NCBI RefSeq assembly: GCF_025766255.1
Contig: NW_026516805.1
Coordinates: forward strand, 39,831 to 103,830
Length of the DNA: 64,000 bases
Direction: 5' to 3'
Source: Zychaea mexicana
Taxonomy: Eukaryota; Mucoromycota; Mucoromycetes; Mucorales; Lichtheimiaceae
Part shown: one piece after another, positions 1-12,529 of the stretch
How positions within the stretch are numbered: position 1 is the first letter of the stretch
Layout: the number at the start of each line of letters is the position of its first letter
Notes under the pieces: model-generated
What the model was told of the DNA's origin: nothing
Database searches by the model: none
The model's input: only the letters and a program-made list of their open reading frames with translations
Translations under genes and position numbers: made by a program

Positions 1-1238
1 CACAGACAAGGAGGACAATGGTTGGCAATGGCCAAACGCTGCGCATTTGACAGGTCTTACTTGTAGCTTCTCTGATTTAGGTTTAGCGTCTAAAAAATAA
101 CACATGAACATCATTTAGTCCTTTTCTTCTGGGTTTCTTTTCCGTTTAATTGACATTGTTGATTTAAGCCTCCGTTTGTTGTTCAGACAAAAGGCGTCTT
201 GAATAAGAAAGCCTACTTGTCAGAAAACTTTCGCTTATCGTTTTACCAGGTCAAAGTCGATCTTTTCTAATACTGTAACTAATATTTGTGATACCTGTTT
301 AGATGCCGACATGCAACTTCTTATCGCATCACGATTGATAACTTTTACACGCTTTGTATTGTATAGACGCAATTCGTTGCTTACAGCTAAGATACACCAC
401 CATCCTGATGAGTTTCGTCAACGGATATTTTTTGTGTACTGTGGCCAGATAATTACTTACGTAACGCTGGGAATTGCTGCAGTAACAACAGAAACAGGTA
501 CAAGTGGCTACCCTAAATTACGACTCATATCTCGCTATCTTTACTGCTGCAGAATAAACTTTTTTTTGGGCATTCTAATCCCTGCTCCGAGTAACATTAA
601 TAGATATCATCTTATTTCTACCAAAATTCCCTAGTATTGATCATAATATGATGCATTCCTCTGAGCTACCTCTAGATCGACAAGCCGTTTCGTGAATTTA
701 GCAGTGAAAAATGAATAGCGATATATACTTTCCTCCGCCCATTCACACAAGATTTTTATTCGCCTGTGGTACCTGTGTACGAGAGACTTTCGTTTCTAGG
801 CACCGCTCTTGATGTAAAATAACCTCCAGTATGATCACTGACCGACAAAGAGGGCGCAAGGTAATAAAGACAAGAGGGATGTCGACGGTGTACACTGTAT
901 ATGTTTTATAGAAAAATCAGCCATTGGATTACAGTCCAACGTAAGGTACAGATGTACCAAGCTTGGACTGGCAACATGTCATCAGACATGCTAATAATAC
1001 ACTATTTGTTGCACATACATATATATATACAGGGTTTCCAAAAAGTGGTCCTAGTCATACCCAGCCGCCGACTTGGATAGTCGGATTTTTACTTGCGGTA
1101 TTATCGAGGAACAGCTCGACAAGTAACCGCAACCGCAACCGCAAGTGCGGGGTCTACATTATACACCTGTGCACGCTTGCCATTTGTGGCAGTTGCCGTC
1201 AGTAGTTTATTATCCCTCTCCTCTTATCAAACAATAAA
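1..1238. other. Gene-poor flank upstream of the KDZ gene
   Basis: No reading frame here has convincing coding character; the longest (107 codons from 311) has no recognisable motif. A short run of CAACCG repeats lies near 1127-1142. The sequence just before 1239 is pyrimidine-rich and may belong to the promoter or 5' leader of the KDZ-type gene that follows. Confidence 0.4.
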
Positions 1239-4200
1239 ATGCCTGAACTCGGTGAAAAACGCAAAAGAACTTTTGGAGTAGTCCACAAGTATGGGACGAA
1301 AAAGCTTACGCACACGACCTCTTTGATCGGACGTAATGCTTCGAATTCGCGAGCTCAGATTACACCCTCTGACACCAACGAAAATGAATGGGCCAATGTC
1401 GTTGAAAGTCCTTTCGTCATGCGTGAAAGGAAGAGAACCGACGAACGTGCCAAGGAATGGGCCGAGCTCTTACCTTTTCTCACTGAGGCGTATATCCAAG
1501 GCTATGGTGTCCAGGTCCCAGTACCTCAGTCACTAAAGGCCACCGACGACGTTTTCTTGACGTGCGCGTGCAAAGAGAAGAAGTCGACCTACGTCACGAC
1601 TGTCTATAAGTGTGGTATGAATAGAAGCAGTTCCTCAACTTTACGAATAAGAAAAGGAAAAACAGTTAGATAGTAGACCATCAATTGATCAACATATGTG
1701 TTAGGGATTCGCCCTGACAAGATCACTTACTGCAAGATTTGCCCCGAACATTCGTTGCCAGTAGTCACGATGCGTCGTCATCTCTTTCCTTTGACACCAT
1801 CCGATCCGCAGCACGCCATTCACATTGAACAAATGCGCAGTTTCCATAACATGCATTACATTTGCCGTGTCTCGATCCATGCAATCGCTGAATGGGCTCG
1901 AGCAGAGTATCACTTCAAGGTATGATTAGTTTAATAGATGGAAAGATAAGTAAATAGGATGAACTTAATGTGATTACACACTTTCTATTAGCTTCCGATA
2001 CCTGCATCGTTCAAGCAACGACTGACGGAAGCTCTCCCAATTTATGGGAGATTAATGCTCAATCTGGAGAAGAAGCATCGAGATCTGTGTGACCTGGATG
2101 ACGCATGTCCCGCATGCAGATATGCGGTATGTTTCTAATTTATGTGCTGTGAAACAATTTTCTATATTAAGGAGTTAAACATGTCGAGCGTTTGTTTTAG
2201 TCTGGTCCCAAGATCATAGCTGGAGATGGAGACCAGTCGCTACGTCGGTTTGCTAAGACAAAGGATCCGAAGGAAGTCGCCTTTGAAGGCCAAGAGGAAG
2301 TCGATCGCTCGTGGGTCAATCCGGAGCAAGTAATTCAATATGAAAGCTCGGTATGAATATTTAGGACATACATGGAGCGTGCATTTATATTGAATAACCT
2401 TAATTCCCAGGCAACTGACGGATGTGAGACTTGGCAAGCTCTCAACTCAAAGAAGAGAGTAAAAACAAGCCATCTGGACCAGACAGGAGCATTCGCGTGT
2501 ACGTGTGGTCATGGTCATCCAGTGGCCATCATCGATATGAATACGCCAGGCGAACAGTGAGTTTCTCGAAGTATACATTTAATGTATCAGGTCTTACTTT
2601 AACCGATGTCAAATGATACTAGATATACGTACATGCTTAGCTGTCTACAGAAGGTGATCGACTTACCCCTTTACGGATCAAACATCCGCATCATGTACGA
2701 TGTCGGTTGCAAGCTTCGTCCTGCTCTGCAGGTAATCTTCGATTCTTAAATACCATACACTGCAAACCTATCAGCGGTTACATATCTCTCTTTTTTTATT
2801 TCTTATTACCAGAGAACCGATCGTCTACACAGCATTAAGGATGTTGACATTGCTGTCGGCATCTTTCATGTAACTGGGCATAATCCCGAATGCCAAATCC
2901 ATTTTCACCCTCGTTTGAGGATCGGCTTTGGGCTGCAAGATGGTGAACATTTAGAGAGACTTTGGTCATTCCTCAACGGATTTGTGTCTATGACACGACA
3001 TATGTCGTCTCTCAACAGACGACTCAAGCTGACGATTGCTCTGAACTTTTACGCCCAACAAAAAGATGACAATCTAGGTATATCAATCGCACCAACATGT
3101 CAAATTGCAGCAAATCCACTGAACGTTTGCTCTTGTAGGCCAATACATCCGCCGCAGATACGTACGCACACTCAAGCTTGAAGAAGATGCGCTGAAAGCT
3201 CTAAGACAGTCGGCGTTATGTCAATGATGAAGAAGCGATGAAAGAGATGGAAGAGAAATGGATAGACACGTCGCCGAGTCCAAAAAAGAAACGTCGAAAA
3301 AGATGGCAGCAGCAGATTTGCTCAAACATGCAGAGCTATAGAGAATTTGCGTGTTGCTATTGCTATCTATGATATTATTAATCAAGCTTTCAAACACCAA
3401 GGCAATGGTAACATCTTTGATCAGCTCGATCGAGTAAAGACAAACTCATCTGAGATATTGTCTTTGTAGGCCACAACCAGACGCAGAATCTCGCAGGCCA
3501 AAGACAAGCAGCGCGAAATCAAATTGAAAAGCGCCTCATAACATACAACACGAAGATCAATGCCGGACCTGTTTTTGGTACGTGTTATATCTTCGCATCA
3601 TACAGCATGACCGACTTTAACAAATGACTAACGCTATATGCAGGCTTCGAAGATTATGGTAACGATATCAATGCAGTACTTCGAAAAGACAGTCATTTAC
3701 GTTTTCGCATGAACATCATTTGCACCGTTGAGGATAACGCACCATACGACGCTTTCCATGGTTTGCAAAGAGCAAACGAAGAACTTGCTTTTTTGAAGGT
3801 ATGGAAATTTTGCTTGACTTAATTTGCCGGTAATGTTAATGCACAGATTTATGGACCGCTATTAGGACGAAGCCGCTTCTGTGTTAAAGTATGGACAAGC
3901 TGCTATTGATAAGCTCGAAATGGCTATCAACGCAGCCGTAACTGTGCCATACAATTTGGAAGCGTGTTATGGCCAGATCGGTTTGATCCAAATGTGGAAA
4001 CGCAAGTTGGAGCGTGCCAAGTCTTGGCAAAGAGAACAAGCGAAACAATTGGCCGTAATTCTTGATTCTACCGAGGCTAACCCAGGATCCTTGTCGCTGC
4101 TTCGTAATGCTGCTGGTACGGAAGAAGAAGACTTGGAAGAAGAAGAAGAGGAGACAAATTGGAGGTGCTAGACCCTACAAAGATAGCCGATGAAGTTGAA

Positions 4201-4338
4201 GACGAGGAATGGGAAGTTGATCCAACTCTATTTGGAGACGGAATTCCGGTTGAGATGCACCAACCTCGTCCGCTCAGTAAACACAACTCGCAACCTTTTT
4301 TCTATTTGCTTACGATAAACAAGAATATGGATATGTAA
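1239..4338 (+). pseudogene. KDZ-type (Kyakuja-Dileera-Zisupton) transposase, multi-exon, frameshifted
   Basis: Eukaryotic cut-and-paste transposase gene with at least ten exons. Clear exons are 1239-1614, 1705-1919, 1992-2126, 2201-2350, 2411-2556, 2623-2731, 2813-3077, one starting at 3139, and further exons from about 3476, 3644 and 3869; most introns are 50-90 nt with GT-AG ends. KDZ hallmarks appear in order: AGDGDQSLRRF (candidate first catalytic Asp), LDQTGAFACTCGHGHP, IMYDVGCKL, FHVTGHNPECQIHFHP, and GFGLQDGEHLERLWSFLNG (candidate catalytic Glu). The N-terminal part has a cysteine pair around TYCKICPEH, and the C-terminus is acidic and lysine-rich. The frame breaks near 3220 and again in a GAA-rich run near 4145-4160, after which the C-terminal coding sequence continues in another frame to the TAA at 4336. 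It is therefore probably inactive. Family assignment is from motif memory, not a search. Confidence 0.75.
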
Positions 4339-4691
4339 CAATGGTGCTATGATTAAGCTCAAGTGCTATGTATGCTAACAAGCATTATATTTAGTTGGTT
4401 TTCTTCACAATCAAACTCATCGGGGATCGCATCTAACAATCGGCCATATTTGTGACAACGGATGTAAAGTCTAACTTAGCTAACGGTTACTATATGATAT
4501 ACAAGAGGGAATCTGAATCCTTAGGTTAGCCAGCTCTTTTTACCAGAATCTATATGCTCGGTGATCAACCGATGAAGGGAAAAGCTAAGTCAGTTTCTTA
4601 TATGCATCACCTTTTTTACTTGATAAATAAATGTGAACAATGTGTTTACTACTTCGGTTATGCTTTCTTCAATGCTGATTATTGTAAGGGA

Positions 4692-5987
4692 TTAAGCTAT
4701 TAAAATCAATGCTGCCTTTTGATATGTGAAAAGCCTTGATGGAAGGATTTGTATCATGATGTAACTTAATAATTTGCCGAGTAGATCATCAAACAAGTAT
4801 TGTCTATGTGAGCATGAGCAAACATCATTATTAAAATCTTCGTACTCTACTCCATGTTGATCATCTTCACTAACACTACTACGGCCGCTTCCACCTTCAG
4901 AGCTGCTATGAGCTGCTTCCTCGCCTACATATTCTTCTTCGTATCGACGTCCTCTGAGTTTTTTAATACCGGTGGACTCAATGCGCAACAGCACTGGTTC
5001 CAAATCGTTTTCGAGAAGGAACCTCCATTCGTCGGGTCTTGGGACGTTTTTCTTAAAGAGGCCCCTCTCTTCATCTTCATCGTCGGTGATCGTCCCCAGA
5101 TCGATAATGCTCTCGTCGCTATGGCTTGAGCGCAACAGAAAAGGGTTTCCAACCCAACGGAAAGCTCTAAATTTAGGCCCATGGTCAGCAAGAAATCGAG
5201 GGCAAGTTGCTTTCAAAGCGTCTCTGACAGCAGCATCGACATCCATGATCTCGGACACAGAGAGCTGATCGTATTCCTTCTCTGCTTCTTGCATAAAAAT
5301 GTTGTCGAAAAATTGGTTCTTTGTCGAATCCAAAACAGTGCGACCTTCTGCTGCGCACAAAGAGTAGACGCAATATTTCCAGGAGGATCCGATCTTGCTT
5401 TGACACTCTTGAATTGTACAATGGAATTCAATTCGCTCAATAGCAACTTCAACAGCATCGAGTAGCTCTAAATAAGCTCGTTGCCGTTGGAATTCACCCA
5501 TCACCAGCAGCTCCATGAACATTTTTGAAGCAGCGGCATCTCGTCGTTGTATCGTCTTTCTGGCCTTGTCAGTGGGAGCATACTTCTTTGAGTTCTCCCA
5601 TTTTGTGTGCCTTTGCCTCTTTGCTGACACTGTTGATGGCGGACCTGGACGCTTTTTTTCAAGCTTCATTCCATGGCACTTTGTCATGTGCTTTCTGAAG
5701 GCGTCTTCAGTAGCATAGTGCTTGGAGTGCTTGATGCAATAATTTTGCAAAGGAAACTTGGTGGGACGAGTTTTGTCGGAGTACCATGTCAAAGTTGGCG
5801 TTCCAGGGGTCATGGACGCGCGACGTGGTCTACCCTGCTGGGGTGGCGGAGGAAGGGTTGGAGTAATGAAGCTGGTGTCGTTAAAGGAGTAATTTTCGCT
5901 GCGTCATGGTTAGTTTGCTAATACTATGAAAAATGTGATATAACTACGGTGCCGTTTTCTAGAAACATACGCAGAAGACTCGGGCAT
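4692..5987 (-). CDS. Hypothetical protein with N-terminal C2H2-like finger, convergent to the KDZ gene
   Basis: The reading frame becomes 407 residues if a 17-nt first exon (5987-5971, MPESS) is joined to 5898-4692 across a 70-nt GT-AG intron; the junction keeps frame and extends the N-terminus past the internal Met at 5813. A proline-rich start (TLPPPPQQGRPRRAS) is followed by a single zinc-finger-like pattern, YCIKHSKHYATEDAFRKHM then TKCH, a basic KKRPGPP stretch, a long helical region rich in Glu and Arg, and an acidic tail. It ends 350 bp from the KDZ gene, tail to tail. This fits a DNA-binding accessory protein of the same element, but that is inference. No family recognised. Confidence 0.6.
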
Positions 5988-6289
5988 GGTTTATTTTTAG
6001 CAAAACGATTTTACAGGTGAAAAAGGGTAAGGGACATACACTACAAAAAAAAAGGCTTTTTTTGTTGCTACTCTTGAGCCATCTCCGAATGAACCTACAC
6101 GATGATCATAGCCTTTTATAGCTGGTAAAGAACCTGATTAGCACCCAGTTAAAATACAGTATCCATTGCGGTAAGTGGCGAAAGGGCGAAGTGGTTTTCG
6201 ATATACCCACCGTTGTCAGCATCATATTATGCAACTAATCTGCCAGGCTAATTACTGTAAAGACGAAGATGCATGTGGCTGTTGGACAG

Positions 6290-6445
6290 CCTAGGTCCCA
6301 CAACCACAGTAGAACAATTCGTCTGGGTTGCGCATCTGTGACGAACCCGTTTGGCTGAGTTGCGCATCTGTGACAGACCCGTCTGGCTGGGTTACGCAAC
6401 TCTGACTGAACCATCCGTGTGGGTTGCAGATCCGTCTGTCTACAT
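6290..6445 (-). repeat. Minisatellite array, left inverted copy
   Basis: About four degenerate units of roughly 35-40 bp with the core GGTTGCGCATCTGTGAC followed by a variant of GACCCGTCTGGCTG. The array at 7078-7250 carries the same units in reverse complement, so the two form an interrupted inverted repeat about 0.63 kb apart. They may be subterminal repeats of a non-autonomous element whose ends I could not define. Confidence 0.6.
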
Positions 6446-7077
6446 CGCGTGCATCCATTGTGCAAACTAATTAATATTATGGCTACTATCTATTTCTCTC
6501 TTCCACATAGTTGAATGAGCATAATGCATTATTTTTATTTTTATTTATCAAACATAATAGATAATAACGTAATAATAGGTTTTGTACGATAATACAAGGC
6601 ACTATATTTCATATCTCACGAGGAAGTAAAGAGTCAGCGTTAAAAGTAATCTGCAAAGCAACTTTCAAAATTTTAGTTCGTACCCTTGTTTGTTGACTTG
6701 AATGATCAATGAAGCTTGAAATGAGAAGGTTAAGTTGCCCGACACTCTTCTCAAGATTTAAGTAAATGCATCTGTATAGCTTTTTCCAACTGCAAATAAA
6801 TATATACAGCTTTAAAAATATATCTAAAGAATATATGAATAACAATACTTTCTCTACAGTAAAGCCGTTCCCGTTCATTGCATACTCAGTATTATCAAGC
6901 TATAATTGCTAAACATTTTTCTTATTAGATAGCTTATTCAAGTACTGCTAAAAATACGACCATCTCTTCTTCTTTATAAGTATTCACCAGACCCAGACAA
7001 AGATAAACAATGTAAGTGATCATTTCTGATTGTATCATTGATGGAGTTATCTATTATATTCAACGTAAGCCAGGTGC

Positions 7078-7250
7078 CTAGCAACCAAGCCAGATGGGTC
7101 TGTTATGGATGCACAAACCAGGCGGATGGTTCTGCTGTGGTTGCGCAACCCAGCCAGACGGGTCTGTCACAGATGCGCAACTCAGACGGATGGTTCTGCT
7201 GTAGTTGCATAACGCAAACAGATGGATCTGTTATAGTTGCATTTAGATAA
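7078..7250 (+). repeat. Minisatellite array, right inverted copy
   Basis: Degenerate tandem units built from GACGGGTCTGTCACAGATGC and CAGACGGATGGTTCTGCTG. They are the reverse complement of the units at 6290-6445. Confidence 0.6.
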
Positions 7251-7554
7251 ACGAGTCAGACACATTGATGCAGCTGTGTATGAGTAAATGCAACAACTTG
7301 TTTCTAGGGCTCTAAATTTGACCAATGTATCGCGTTAAGGCAGAAACGGTTGGTCAAGGTGCTGGTTTTATTCCTGACAGGTATTGCTAAACGGGTGTGG
7401 GGCTGGGCCCATTCCCAATATGATAGTATATAATAATATTTATTGATAGTAAAGACGATAGTGTATACTGTACAGTGACTGATCTTCTCAAATGGCCTAT
7501 ATAGGCAATTAAAGCATTGGCAAGTTCTATGTTTTCTTCACGTTAAAAAAATGA

Positions 7555-7765
7555 AGAAACTGTGTGTATCTCGGTTGTGAAATAATCTTATCGGTACAGA
7601 ATGAGATACACAGTTTAAAACGGTCGAACCGTTGGGTCACAGTTCAGGATACAGATCTCTTCTGGAAAGGTGTTATCTGTCGCTACTTCGCAACTGTGGG
7701 CCAAAGATACTGGCATTAACGGGTCGAGCGCCCAGTTATCCAACTGAACTATTTAAGGTGATTAA
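7555..7765 (-). repeat. tRNA-derived SINE-like unit with A-box and B-box
   Basis: On the minus strand the sequence TAGTTCAGTTGG (about 7744-7755) matches the RNA polymerase III A-box of a tRNA D-arm, and AACGGTTCGACCGTT (about 7620-7634) contains a B-box-like GGTTCGA. They are about 120 bp apart, too far for an ordinary intronless tRNA. The 3' side folds on itself: AACTGTGTGTATCTC (from about 7558) pairs imperfectly with GAGATACACAGTTT (about 7602-7615). A tRNA pseudogene or SINE head is the best reading; a functional tRNA is unlikely. Confidence 0.35.
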
Positions 7766-9421
7766 AGCATTAATGCCCATAATTTTGATCAGTATTGTTT
7801 ATTCGATTTCGTTTAACATGAGTACAGGAGTTTTACGAGTTTAGCGTCGTCTTTTATTTTACACAGTTCTCGTTCTTTTGGGAGTGATCTCACGTACAGA
7901 CAATACAGGCAACAGCTGCTCTTTTTACTTCCAAGTGCCAGGTAAGGTCCATATAAGAAAGACCATCGTTTTTCCATCAGCTTGGTTGTGCTCTAACTTT
8001 TTTCTCTTCAGTAGAGAAAATGGAACGAACTGTTGCTGTAACATTTCTTGTACAGAAATGGGAGGCACCAGTTGGTCTTTCATAAAAGGCAAATTATAAA
8101 GGATCTATAATTAGCACTATATAGTTCGGAAACTGGCCAGTACTGTTAGATTCATCTTCGAACATGGAAGTTGTGTTACTTAAAGCTTGATATAGCTATA
8201 TATAGATCACAAATCCCGATAACGAGGAAGGAAGATATTAGTAAAAGTGGATAAAACTGATGGATCTGCTTAATTATAAGTTAAAATAGAAAGGATAAGT
8301 GTGGGAATCAACAACTAGGAATTATTACTTGTGAAAATCATAGAAGATAAACCTTTCGTTAAGATAAAAAGGTAACGTTAAATGAAAAAGATACTAAAGA
8401 ACTAAACTGTTTACCTATTTATAAAGTACATACAGTAATACAGTACATAGTGACTATAATCTTACGAGGAAAACCCAAACTGATTGCATCTTGCTAATTA
8501 TTGTTGCAGCAGTGTGTGTCAATCAGATTATAGCAGTGCTTGTGCATGGAGCAGCGTTTGCTCGTAAAGCAGTTCACAAATCTTTAAGTAAAGATCGGAA
8601 TCTATTACAATGATTATCGTAAACAGTTTGAGCTTACCTCAATAGATGACAATAGGAGATAGTTCATTTGTATTGTATGATAAACAAATAATTGAGTTAT
8701 TCGATAGTGGGGGCAGCAGCATGATGTGGTAAGTTATAGTGTGACGTTTGAGTGTGAGAGCAAAGTATGTATGTACTTTATAAATCAAGCGTACGAACTT
8801 TCTACATAAATCGTTGACTCTATGTACCGTCAGCATAGACAGCTAGTAATAATCTTTTGCTTCTAGGCGCAACCAGCGAAAATACTTAAATCTTCTATAG
8901 AGCGCCTTGAGCTCGTCTTTACGAAGTTGCTGTTTTGCCTATTATGCATGTACAGCTTAAACCCTAAAGCAATATACAGCCGCCCAAAATAAACAAAGAA
9001 ATACAGGAGCAACAAGAGCAAGGTGAGACAGTCGTAGTTAATATGTCGCACAGGAATGAAGCCGCTTTAAATCCCATAGGACAAGCAGAAATATATCGAT
9101 GTCTTATAACAATGAGAGATTTGAGGTGTACCATAACCATAGATAGCTATGATACCCCGGTCTCTTTGCTCGTTTTACTTATCATATAGTAATATAAACC
9201 CACAAAATAGATAGGACGTATATAGCCTCAGATATCCTTTATGAAGAAGATGCAAGTACAATTGTGGTATTAAAGTATGTCACTCGAGACATATACAAAC
9301 TAAAAATAATAACTCATATTCCACTAGATAAGTTTTTCGCTAGCTGCTATTATATCATTGCTTACCGCTTAATTATATATTTTAACCTACCAGAGAAACG
9401 CCATACATTGGAGTCTAAGTA

Positions 9422-10092
9422 TTACCGTGATACCATACTCTCACAAAAACCTTCATGGCGTCTACGTAAAACCAATAGACAAAGCAACCTATTGATCCGG
9501 ATTGTCAGTCGTAAATATGTAGTATATATATTAAGCGATCTTAAAAGGATTTTCCTTATTCCTGCTGCTGCTGTTGTTGCTGTCTTGGTGCTAGCACGAA
9601 TCGAATGTTGTTCAAACATCCGCAAGCTCAAATTTCGCATGTCGGACAAACGAGAAGGATGATCGCGCGGAATATCCGGCCATCCTTCCATGACAATATC
9701 CTCATACATCCGTTCATCCTTCCAGGGCATATGGGCATTGTCATCGATATGAACGCCGTAAAATTGCTGTACGGCTTGCCCTAAGGTTTTACAAGATAAT
9801 AGATACATTATTAAATGTCTCTGTATTGTTTATACGATAAAACTTACTATATGACCAAAATGGTATCCCGCATATCTTCTCGTTACGATGCTGATTTTTT
9901 TTGGAGATAGATCTATCAGCAGCTGCAACAAGAGATGGCGCAGGCACACTGTGATTCGTGGCAGTGGTGGTGGTGGTAGACGGAATAATAGTGGTAGTGG
10001 CAGTAGTAGTCGAAGAAGAACTTGGTGTAGCGAAAGATGGAACAGAGGCAACATTCGTATCAACGGCATTGTGTGCTATTTGCGCTGATAAG
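9422..10092 (-). CDS. Hypothetical protein, Ser/Thr-rich N-terminus, at least two exons
   Basis: Two coding blocks join in frame across a GT-AG intron (donor GTAAGT near 9848, acceptor CTTAG near 9784). The upstream exon encodes SAQIAHNAVDTNVASVP, a Ser/Thr-rich low-complexity stretch and SISKKNQHRNEKICGIPFWS. The downstream exon encodes QAVQQFYGVHIDDNAHMPW and MEGWPDIPRDHPSRLSDMRN, then a repetitive Thr/Ala tail. The true start probably lies in a further upstream exon (an AG acceptor sits near 10093) and is not identified. The 3' end is uncertain because the glutamine/alanine-coding CAG run near 9560-9580 could be read in more than one frame. No family recognised. Confidence 0.4.
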
Positions 10093-10254
10093 CTAAAGCA
10101 TAAGTACTGAATTGTGGCGGTTTAAGTCATACAGTTTTCCAAGTACCTCGGTTATAAGTGATCATTTCATGTTGGAAATCGTCAATGAACGACCGGCTGC
10201 TAAGTTCGACTTCACCATGCTACATCAGCTTATAGAAATGGCCTCCGCCAACTA

Positions 10255-10634
10255 CAGTGAACCCCCGCTTTTTGCACCCCCGTTTATTGCAGATCCCCAC
10301 TTATTGCAACTTTTTTGAGCAGATTCCCGCTCAACACTTAGTAAAATTGCAAATTCCTCAGTTTTTGCAGATTGCAACTTGGAAATCGGGACCTGCAATT
10401 TCCCGCTTCAGCCTTATATATTGTATATTAATCTCAAACTTCAGAGACAGTGAGACTCGAACCAGTAGCAAAAGAGATACACTATTGTATTCTATATTTA
10501 AGAGCTTTTAAACTAAATAAGGAAAGATGTGATTGCCAGCTTATCGATCCCACTTGTGTAACATAATCACATTTGCAGTTCTCGGATTTTGCAACTTTTT
10601 TGACGGTATTCCGCTGTTGCAAAAAGTTTCACTG
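10255..10634. mobile_element. Pogo/Tc1-type MITE, 380 bp, TA target duplication
   Basis: The ends are inverted repeats, CAGTGAACCCCCGCTTTTTG on the left and TTGCAAAAAGTTTCACTG on the right, and both are flanked by TA. CAGT termini with a TA duplication are typical of pogo/Fot-like elements. No transposase is encoded. On the minus strand an internal CTGGTTCGAGTCTCACTG matches a tRNA T-arm/B-box almost perfectly. Confidence 0.7.
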
Positions 10635-10777
10635 TAAAGGTTTCAATTAGATGGTTTCCTTCACATATCATTAAGAAGTTGTATTACCAGAGCCATAGCC
10701 ATCCCTATAAGGCTTGATGACGCCGTCCGTTTTGCTTGGTGCAAGAAAGCAAATGCTTTCTACACCACATTCATCCC

Positions 10778-11544
10778 TCAGCATGGTGAGATTTTCTCAA
10801 GAGCAGGTATGAGTCGATGGTACCTGTCTCGCATGGTCTTCTGTGTACCAATCATCTCCCCATTCAACTTTGTGCCTTGTCTTCATACGGTTTCCTGGCA
10901 CCTTCATCCATCTCCCTCCAAATTGCCCCTCTGCGCGCCTGGATGTTTCCGATTGATCTTTTGTTGATTTTCAATTCTGCTTTTTCTAAAACATAGTTTC
11001 ACGTCATAAAAGGGTGTTCAGCGTTCTTGGTTGTACATAAGAGATAGAAGATAATAAACTAACCATCAGAATCAAAAGGGCGTTTCTGAAAGATGTTGAA
11101 GCCAGAAAACCGCCAGTATTTTTGCGAATGAATGGTGGTTTCAAGTGCTTCAGAGCGTCTACAGGCGCGTTGTACCTATCGGCAATACGAGCAAGGCGTT
11201 CCTGATACTCCTTCTCCATTGCCTTGTTCAAAGCGCGGACTTCACCCATCATCGTAGCTTCTCTGTTACCGTCGGTGGCATCAGTAGTAAGTGTAACGGC
11301 CGCAGAAATATATCACTGGGGCAAGGGGTGTCCATCAAATGAAATGCCTTCAAACGATCATTTCGTTCAAAAGCGCGTTCAGTTGAACAGCCACCTCATC
11401 ATGTTCGCAAATGATTGACTGAATGTTCTTGTCTTCTGCAATCAACTTTGCTTCCTCGTCACTTCTCGCTCCTTCTTCTTGCATAAGTGCTTCTGTAGCT
11501 TTCTCATATTTTACAATAAGTGTTTGTTCGTTGTGATGTAGCAT
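10778..11544 (-). pseudogene. HMG-box-like protein, probably broken
   Basis: Minus-strand coding blocks in order: a helical acidic N-terminus (MLHHNEQTLIVKYEKATEAL, then EEGARSDEEAKLIAEDKN); a block with KEYQERLARIADRYNAPVDA and KHLKPPFIRKNTGGFLASTS; and, after a likely intron, INKRSIGNIQARR, IWREMDEGARKPYEDKAQ and KTMRDRYHRLIPALEKISPC before a TGA at 10778. The pattern W-x(n)-KPYEDKA resembles the second half of an HMG box, a small DNA-bending domain. Clean in-frame junctions could not be built between all blocks, so the gene is probably degraded. HMG-box genes include the Mucorales sex-locus genes, but their usual flanking genes are absent here. Confidence 0.4.
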
Positions 11545-11719
11545 GGTTATTTTGATGTGGGATGAGACTATGATTGGGAAATATGAGTAATGATTCCTTG
11601 TTTATTTAAAACCCGAAGGCTTGCGGTTACTTTGCGGTTTCAATCACGACCTGAAGGTCGGCAACTGCAGCACGTAATTTTCGACTGTTGAGGTCGGGCG
11701 GGGGTGGTATTCTTAGCTG

Positions 11720-11880
11720 AAAAGTAATGTCGCAGCCAGTAGAAATCAATGTCGCAAACCAATAAAAATCAATGTCGCTTGGCAGCAAAATTTATGTCAC
11801 ATGTTTCAAAATCAAAGTCGTTTGCTTAGAAATCAAATGTCGCATTTTTTGATACTGATGTCGCCTGTTTTTAGAAGCAA
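11720..11880 (+). repeat. Degenerate tandem repeat with ATGTCGC core
   Basis: Five to six imperfect units of about 30 bp sharing AAATCAATGTCGC or close variants. The region before it is gene-free apart from the end of the HMG-like relic. Confidence 0.5.
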
Positions 11881-12529
11881 CTTTGCGAATGTTGCATTAA
11901 GCTGTCAAATAAAGACCATTTTGAAGATTATTTTCATAAAGTTTTGATGATTTACCTATAGATAGAGAAAAGAAAAATTTTACTTACCTTTTATACTTAC
12001 GATTATTTTCTTACCTAGTCCTGAAACAGAGATGGCTCCCAATACCGTGGTAGTTTTTGCTCTTGTAGTACCCACTGTTGACCAAGCTCTTGTACGTTTC
12101 ATATTTATATGGAATGTTGATTCATCAAGAAATTCATATCTGTTTCATCCCATTCTCGAACACGATCATGACGATCATGACGTTCATCCTAAAAGAGTGA
12201 AACTCTGCTTTTTTCAATAATGAGTTGCATTCTGTCCTCATGAAATTACGCACTGTGCTCATAGAATTTACTTTCTACAAATACTCGGTGTGTGATGTAA
12301 GCAATTCTAATGCATAAAGGTTTTAATCGACAATGTAATCCATTGGCTCAGGCCTGCGGTTCTCATCAACAGCATTTACCTGTCCATCTTCATAAAAAAA
12401 TTGTATCATGATGTATAGTTTTGATTGTAAAGTTGTGAAGAAAAAGAAAAAAGAAAAATGCTGCTTTCATATAATATTTATATTTTCTATAGTGTCAAGC
12501 ATTTGAACTTTTTAATTACAGCGTTAGAA

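Larger units (their letters stand above)
5988..9421. other. Gene-free, AT-rich stretch with minisatellites and a SINE-like unit
   Basis: Apart from the repeats listed separately (6290-6445, 7078-7250, 7555-7765), I see no coding sequence. Frames at 6609-6878, 8639-8836 and 8863-9051 are low-complexity hydrophobic translations of AT-rich DNA without splice-consistent neighbours. Confidence 0.45.

Noticed and set aside
10778..11544. sexM/sexP mating-type locus
   Set aside because: Only a partial HMG-like signal; no flanking triose-phosphate transporter or RNA helicase gene is visible.
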